NCBI GenBank assembly: GCA_036872755.1
Contig: JAVHNS010000002.1
Span: 3,596,001 to 3,660,000 of the forward strand
Length of the DNA stretch: 64,000 nt
Direction: 5' to 3'
Origin: Orbilia blumenaviensis
Taxonomy: Eukaryota; Ascomycota; Orbiliomycetes; Orbiliales; Orbiliaceae
The notes under the pieces were generated by a model, which was not told the DNA's origin, ran no database searches, and worked only from the letters and a program-made list of their open reading frames with translations. Both the position numbers and the translations under genes were made by a program. This document shows positions 59,901-64,000 of the stretch, piece after piece; position 1 is the stretch's first letter, and every line of letters begins with the position of its first letter.

Positions 59901-61048
59901 GCACCGATGATGATAGCCATCAGCACGTTCACGACATCGTTGAGCCCAGCCTCGCCGTCGATGTAGAACCTCGCACCTTGCCAGAAAGCAAGACCGTAGT
60001 TGAGGTAGATAATGGTCATAAGGGCTCCCAGCATGAACGCAAGAATTCCTTTATGGCGTTTACCCCACTTCTCAGCAACTTCAAGGTATTCCTCGTATTG
60101 TTCGGCAAGTTTGCCTTGTGTACCAAATGCAACAGCATTTCGGATAGAAGACAAAACCTCCTCGGCGACAGTTCCACCTTTGGCGTAGGAATCAATGGCC
60201 TTCTTGTTGTATTTAACCATGAACTTGCCGGCAATACCAAGAACCAAGTTGATAGCCACAACAGCAGAGAAAAGTATAAGAGTAAGTTTCCAGCTTCTAA
60301 CAAAGGCAATGATGAAGGCAGAGACGAAAGTTGAAAGGGAGTAGAGGGTCAAAGAGACCTTCTCGGAAATACCAGCGTTGATAAGAGCAACGTCAGCAGT
60401 AATTCGAGTGGTCACCTCTCCGGCACCGAGTTTGTCGAAGAATCCAATATTCTGGCGAAGAATTGCAGCAAGGAACTGTTGGCGGATACGACCAGAGATT
60501 CTTTCACCAACATGGATAGAAATCACGGTAGCAAAGTAGACCAAAAAGAATTCACCGATACCCATGTAGACAAAATAAAGGGTGAGAGTTCCGACAGTAT
60601 CCATGAGTCTTCCTGGGGCTCCGGGATCCAAAATGGGGTTCGACATTGCAAAACCAGCAAATTCACCGGCAAGGTTACCAAAGACGACTGTCATCAACGG
60701 TAAAACGGCACCAGCGGCGATAGATGCAAAGTGGCAGAGGAAAAGAAGGATGAGATCTGCTCTTGAAGCATAGCGGTAGAGAGAGAAATAGTTTATCTGG
60801 GGCTCTGGGATGTCGGTTTGTTTCCTAAGGATTTCGGCCTCATGAGCAGGAAGGTGGGCCAAAGGATCGACCTCTTCCTCACTTTTGACGACATATTTGG
60901 AGTCGAGTTTGTCGAGTTTTGGCTGCTCGCTAGATTTTTCAGCTGCAGTAGGGATTTTTTCAACATTCAAGTTGTCGCCAGAGACAGTTGGAGTAGAAGA
61001 GGAGTGTTCGCTATCCGCGGTTTTGGGCTTTTCATTTGAGGAAGACAT
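56935..61048 (-). CDS. ABCB (P-glycoprotein/MDR1-type) full ABC exporter
   Basis: Full-length ABC exporter, TMD-NBD-TMD-NBD, likely in the plasma membrane. Relatives export hydrophobic drugs, toxins or farnesylated peptides; substrate here is unknown. Exons 61048-57264 and 57187-56935 give 1345 aa. The intron falls inside the second Walker B ([12 protein letters not shown] is split across it). NBD1: Walker A GASGSGKS (468-475), Q-loop [33 protein letters not shown] and H-loop IAHRLST. NBD2: GPSGCGKS (1135-1142), [24 protein letters not shown]-loop VAHRLST. All catalytic residues are intact in both sites. The N-terminal ~75 residues are Ser/Lys/Glu-rich and cytosolic. The coding sequence is rich in C-ending codons, suggesting high expression. 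Divergent from eL39 across about 2 kb. Confidence 0.97.
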
Positions 61049-63028
61049 GGCTTCCTCGTGAAGTCGATATCGAAGCTTTGAAAGAGAGTGGCGATATCAA
61101 CACGGGAATCTGTTGTGGTAGTTGTTAGTATCCCTGTAACAACGATCGATTGGGGATTTTGAAAACAAGAAAAGGTAGGAGAAAGGAGGACCACGAATGG
61201 ATTACTAACAAAGATGAGAAAGAAGTTTCTATAAGGTCATAGTAGTGTCCGAGAAGTTGGAGATATCGATTAGTAGTGGCGACAAGGAGACCAGGAAGCG
61301 CAATGGAGGTAAGGCTGAAGTTTGTTGAACTGTTTCGTAACAAAACTGCAATGCACTTTATACGTCGTACTCTTGTTGGATTAATTGTCCGACCACTATG
61401 AAGCAGCCTAGAACCACGATGACGAAGCTGAATATGAATATAAAAAGGATGAAACGAAAAAGGCCGCGAGGATAGAACGGCCGGCTTTATATTTGAATTA
61501 GAGATTACGACTAGCAAGTTATAGTTAAAAGGAGGGTGACGAAGCGCAGGGACCAATGACGACCCTCACCGGTGCCACAGCAAGGGAACCCTATGAAGCA
61601 CCAAGAAACGACAACGTGAATGACCTTGCAAGTAGCCTGCGTCTGACCGAGCCCAGGAATTAGGGATGGAGAAGAATAACAGGCTTACGTCTACGGATGA
61701 TTAAGCAGCGGGAAGGAAGAAGGTTTTAAAGGAGGCTCTCCGTCACGGCGCACGTCAAAAAAACATCGTCGACCAAGGGTGGATTACACCCCGGCCATCT
61801 CCACCACCATAATAACGATCATCAAAGGACTGACTAGTACATGTACCCATGCGCATCCCATCGGCTTTTCACAGATCCGACAAACTTCGAGCACCCGAAT
61901 GAATGTGGATGGGCCTCTTTCCGTCGCAACGTGCCAGCTGGATCTAGTCGAAAACGGGCTAGTGAGATAACAAAGGGGTTCACCCCAAACAGAGTGTCGG
62001 AGTTCGGCTGAATTTCCACACCGGCCCCAAGGCGTCCCGTGAATACGACCCAAAAGGGTTTCAAAACCAATTAGTTGGACCAGTTTAGGCCCCGAACAGC
62101 AACTTGACAGCCCCGAAAATACAATCACTTTGCCTGTGTGAATTAATATCACACCGACTGGGAAATCACACTGAGCCCATCTGAGATCTCAAAAGACAAG
62201 CTTTGCAAAAGTCTCGGCCGTCCGTGGGTAGCGAGGATGACTCTTTCGGGTTCCCGCTCCAATCAGAGGATATAAATGGTGAAAGAATGCATGGAAAACC
62301 CAGACTGGGGTAACGTTATGCAAATCAGAATTGAATCCTCCTCTAAGTCAAAATAAGGAAAAAATGAAGAATTCGACCCCGCGGACACCGTGATTACAAT
62401 GATTCATTTAAACGAAGTGATACAGATAAGCCATCCAAGCCGTACTTCCGGGATCTAGAGAGGATCACGGAAACAAGAAAAAGACACATATACATACATA
62501 CCATGTTATCACAATCGACACAAACTCTCAGGGGCGAAGAGAAGACACAGTCTCTATTAGTCGCCACAATTGTGATCATGTCATGTCATATCATCCGTTC
62601 GTATTGATGTTGCAGATGGGGTAGAGACATGAATATAACGCTAATGAGACTGTTTCTATTGGCCAGCATATATGTATGAACCTTTCCAGGCCAATGCAGA
62701 GGTGGTTACCTACTTTAAGCACCGACCAACATGTGTAGATACAGGGATGCACCACCGTTGTCATCCGTCTGCCGAGTCTACCGAGCCACGTGATTATAGA
62801 TGTATGAAAAGTGTTGCTGGCTTGGCATCTGACCATGTGTTTGTCTGTCTTTAAGCTGTTTTGCCTAATCTGGAATGAGGGCTCAAGACCTATCTGCTGC
62901 TTGCCTGTGTTGCTCTCGCTAAGCCTGCCACTACACCGAAATCTTCGTTCTCATACTGGTAGTACCATCATCAAATCTCTATTCGCCGAATCCCCGTATC
63001 TCGAATCACCCGACATACATCATTCACA
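61049..63028. promoter_or_regulatory. Divergent upstream region of the ABCB exporter and eL39
   Basis: About 2 kb between two start codons on opposite strands. Such length upstream of an exporter fits complex regulation, but I cannot name operators. GATGACTC at about 62236 resembles half of a bZIP site. Candidate leader introns for the exporter may lie at 61,060-61,350, but sites are ambiguous. No tRNA or protein gene is supported. Confidence 0.5.
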
Positions 63029-63563
63029 ATGCCAGTACGTACCGACGCTCTGATATTTCGCCGACGAAGCTGCTCGGAATCGCTGTAAAGATCAAGGAGA
63101 CAGGAAATCACACGACAGCAGAGATAGGGCAAGAGAAGAGGAGTCGGTAGACGACGATGTTTGGAATAGAATAATGGGGAGACCGGACACCAAGTTTCGC
63201 CGACGGGACATCCTGCTACTTCCGCATCTCAACCCTCTGTTACAGCGATTTCGAGCTTGCAGCGATCGATCGATCGAATATATCGGAACTTCTAGAGGAT
63301 TATACGGGAGTAAAATGCTAATACACCAGTGAACAGAGCCAAAAATCTTTCCGCACAAAGGTCAAGTTGGCCAAGGCCAAGAAGCAGAACAGACCCATCC
63401 CACAATGGATCAGATTAAGAACAGGCAATACCATCAGGTACGACCAGGAATCGGCATATTGAATCTCAAAAAGCTGGTGGTTTCCATATCTAATACTGGG
63501 GGGAACTTTTACAGGTATAACGCTAAGCGCCGACACTGGAGAAAGACTCGCATCGGAATCTAA
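63029..63563 (+). CDS. RPL39: 60S ribosomal protein eL39
   Basis: Small basic protein of the large ribosomal subunit, lining the lower nascent-chain exit tunnel. Exons 63029-63034 (ATG CCA only), 63337-63437 and 63515-63563 give 51 aa, the invariant family length. The sequence reads MP, then [49 protein letters not shown], nearly identical to other eukaryotes. Intron 1 is 302 nt (donor GTACGT right after codon 2, branch GCTAATAC, acceptor AACAG). Intron 2 is 77 nt (donor GTACGA, branch CTAATAC, acceptor TACAG). A long first intron immediately behind the start is common in fungal ribosomal protein genes and often affects expression. Identification is certain. Confidence 0.97.
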
Positions 63564-64000
63564 ATGATTTCCGTTGCGAAGTGCTTTTGCTTTTACCCAT
63601 CGTCCTATTGTTCAATACCCGTCTCCTCCCGAAGAAACCTTTCAATCGAAATAAACCAAAAACTTCTCTATAATAATTCCGACTCTTTTTTCTTACTCAA
63701 GACGTCTAAATATTCCCGACACGAAAGCATTGAAACCCCGATAGAAGCATTATTCGGTGGAAAGCGGAGAGGAACTGGTTTTCGGATTTCATTTCTTTTT
63801 TCTTCCTCTTGTTTTTCGTTACTTTCGGTGTATTTATGAATGAACATCCTCACTTTTTTCGAATTGAAATGGGCATGAGACTTCTGTTCAATGGGGCCAT
63901 GTCTTTATGAAACGAACACCTATGCACACAAATATTCATAAATCCCGCATAATAATAAGAAGTGAGGTGGAGTGGATGGCAGGACGGCTAGCTGAAATGT
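63564..64000. other. eL39 3' flank; no further gene
   Basis: T-rich and AT-rich sequence after the eL39 stop, up to the right edge. Short open frames on both strands carry no recognisable domain. Confidence 0.55.

Noticed and set aside
1..64000. CRISPR arrays, operons, insertion sequences or other prokaryotic systems
   Set aside because: The window is clearly eukaryotic (spliceosomal introns, nuclear protein families); no repeat-spacer arrays or transposase genes were seen.

Overview
This is a nuclear segment from a filamentous ascomycete (Pezizomycotina). Genes carry many short introns (mostly 50-120 nt) with GTAAGT/GTATGT donors and TACTAAC/GCTAAC-like branch points. The products are fungal eukaryotic proteins, and one gene is a fungal NLR. 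Two lineage-specific secreted proteins remind me of the orphan families of nematode-trapping Orbiliomycetes, but that placement is a guess. Exon coordinates below were assembled by hand from reading frame, splice consensus and family similarity.

Layout, left to right. 1-3.2 kb: a partial arginine-biosynthesis ornithine acetyltransferase (minus) head-to-head with ORC2 (plus). 5.1-7.6 kb: a seven-exon membrane-anchored aspartic-protease-like protein that has lost both catalytic Asp motifs. 7.6-12.0 kb: a 4.4-kb stretch with no gene I can support. 12.0-17.5 kb: a full ABCC exporter (YBT1/BPT1-like). 18.3-20.6 kb: a modin-like single-pass membrane protein of unknown function. 21.2-27.9 kb (minus): SAC3 mRNA-export scaffold and FYV10/GID9 ubiquitin-ligase subunit. 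28.5-34.9 kb: SEC61 alpha flanked by two orphan secreted proteins, one with an acidic centre and an Arg-Gly tail. 36.8-46.2 kb: importin-13/Kap122, BDP1 (TFIIIB) and BRE1 (H2B ubiquitin ligase). 47.7-51.8 kb: an NLR-type protein (PigL_N/HeLo-like, NACHT, ankyrin, ZZ finger, acidic tail, CaaX-like end). 54.5-56.2 kb: SWI5 recombination factor head-to-head with the BMT5 rRNA methyltransferase. 56.9-61.0 kb: an ABCB (P-glycoprotein type) exporter. 63.0-63.6 kb: ribosomal protein eL39.

Most genes are conserved housekeeping genes for replication, Pol III transcription, chromatin, mRNA export, protein translocation and ribosome function. They are mixed with accessory ones: two drug-exporter-type ABC proteins, the pseudo-protease, the NLR, the modin-like protein and the two secreted orphans. 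I see no biosynthetic cluster, transposon, CRISPR array or rRNA. The best candidates for something undescribed are the NLR with a C-terminal lipidation-type signal, the pseudo-protease, and the secreted acidic/RG protein.
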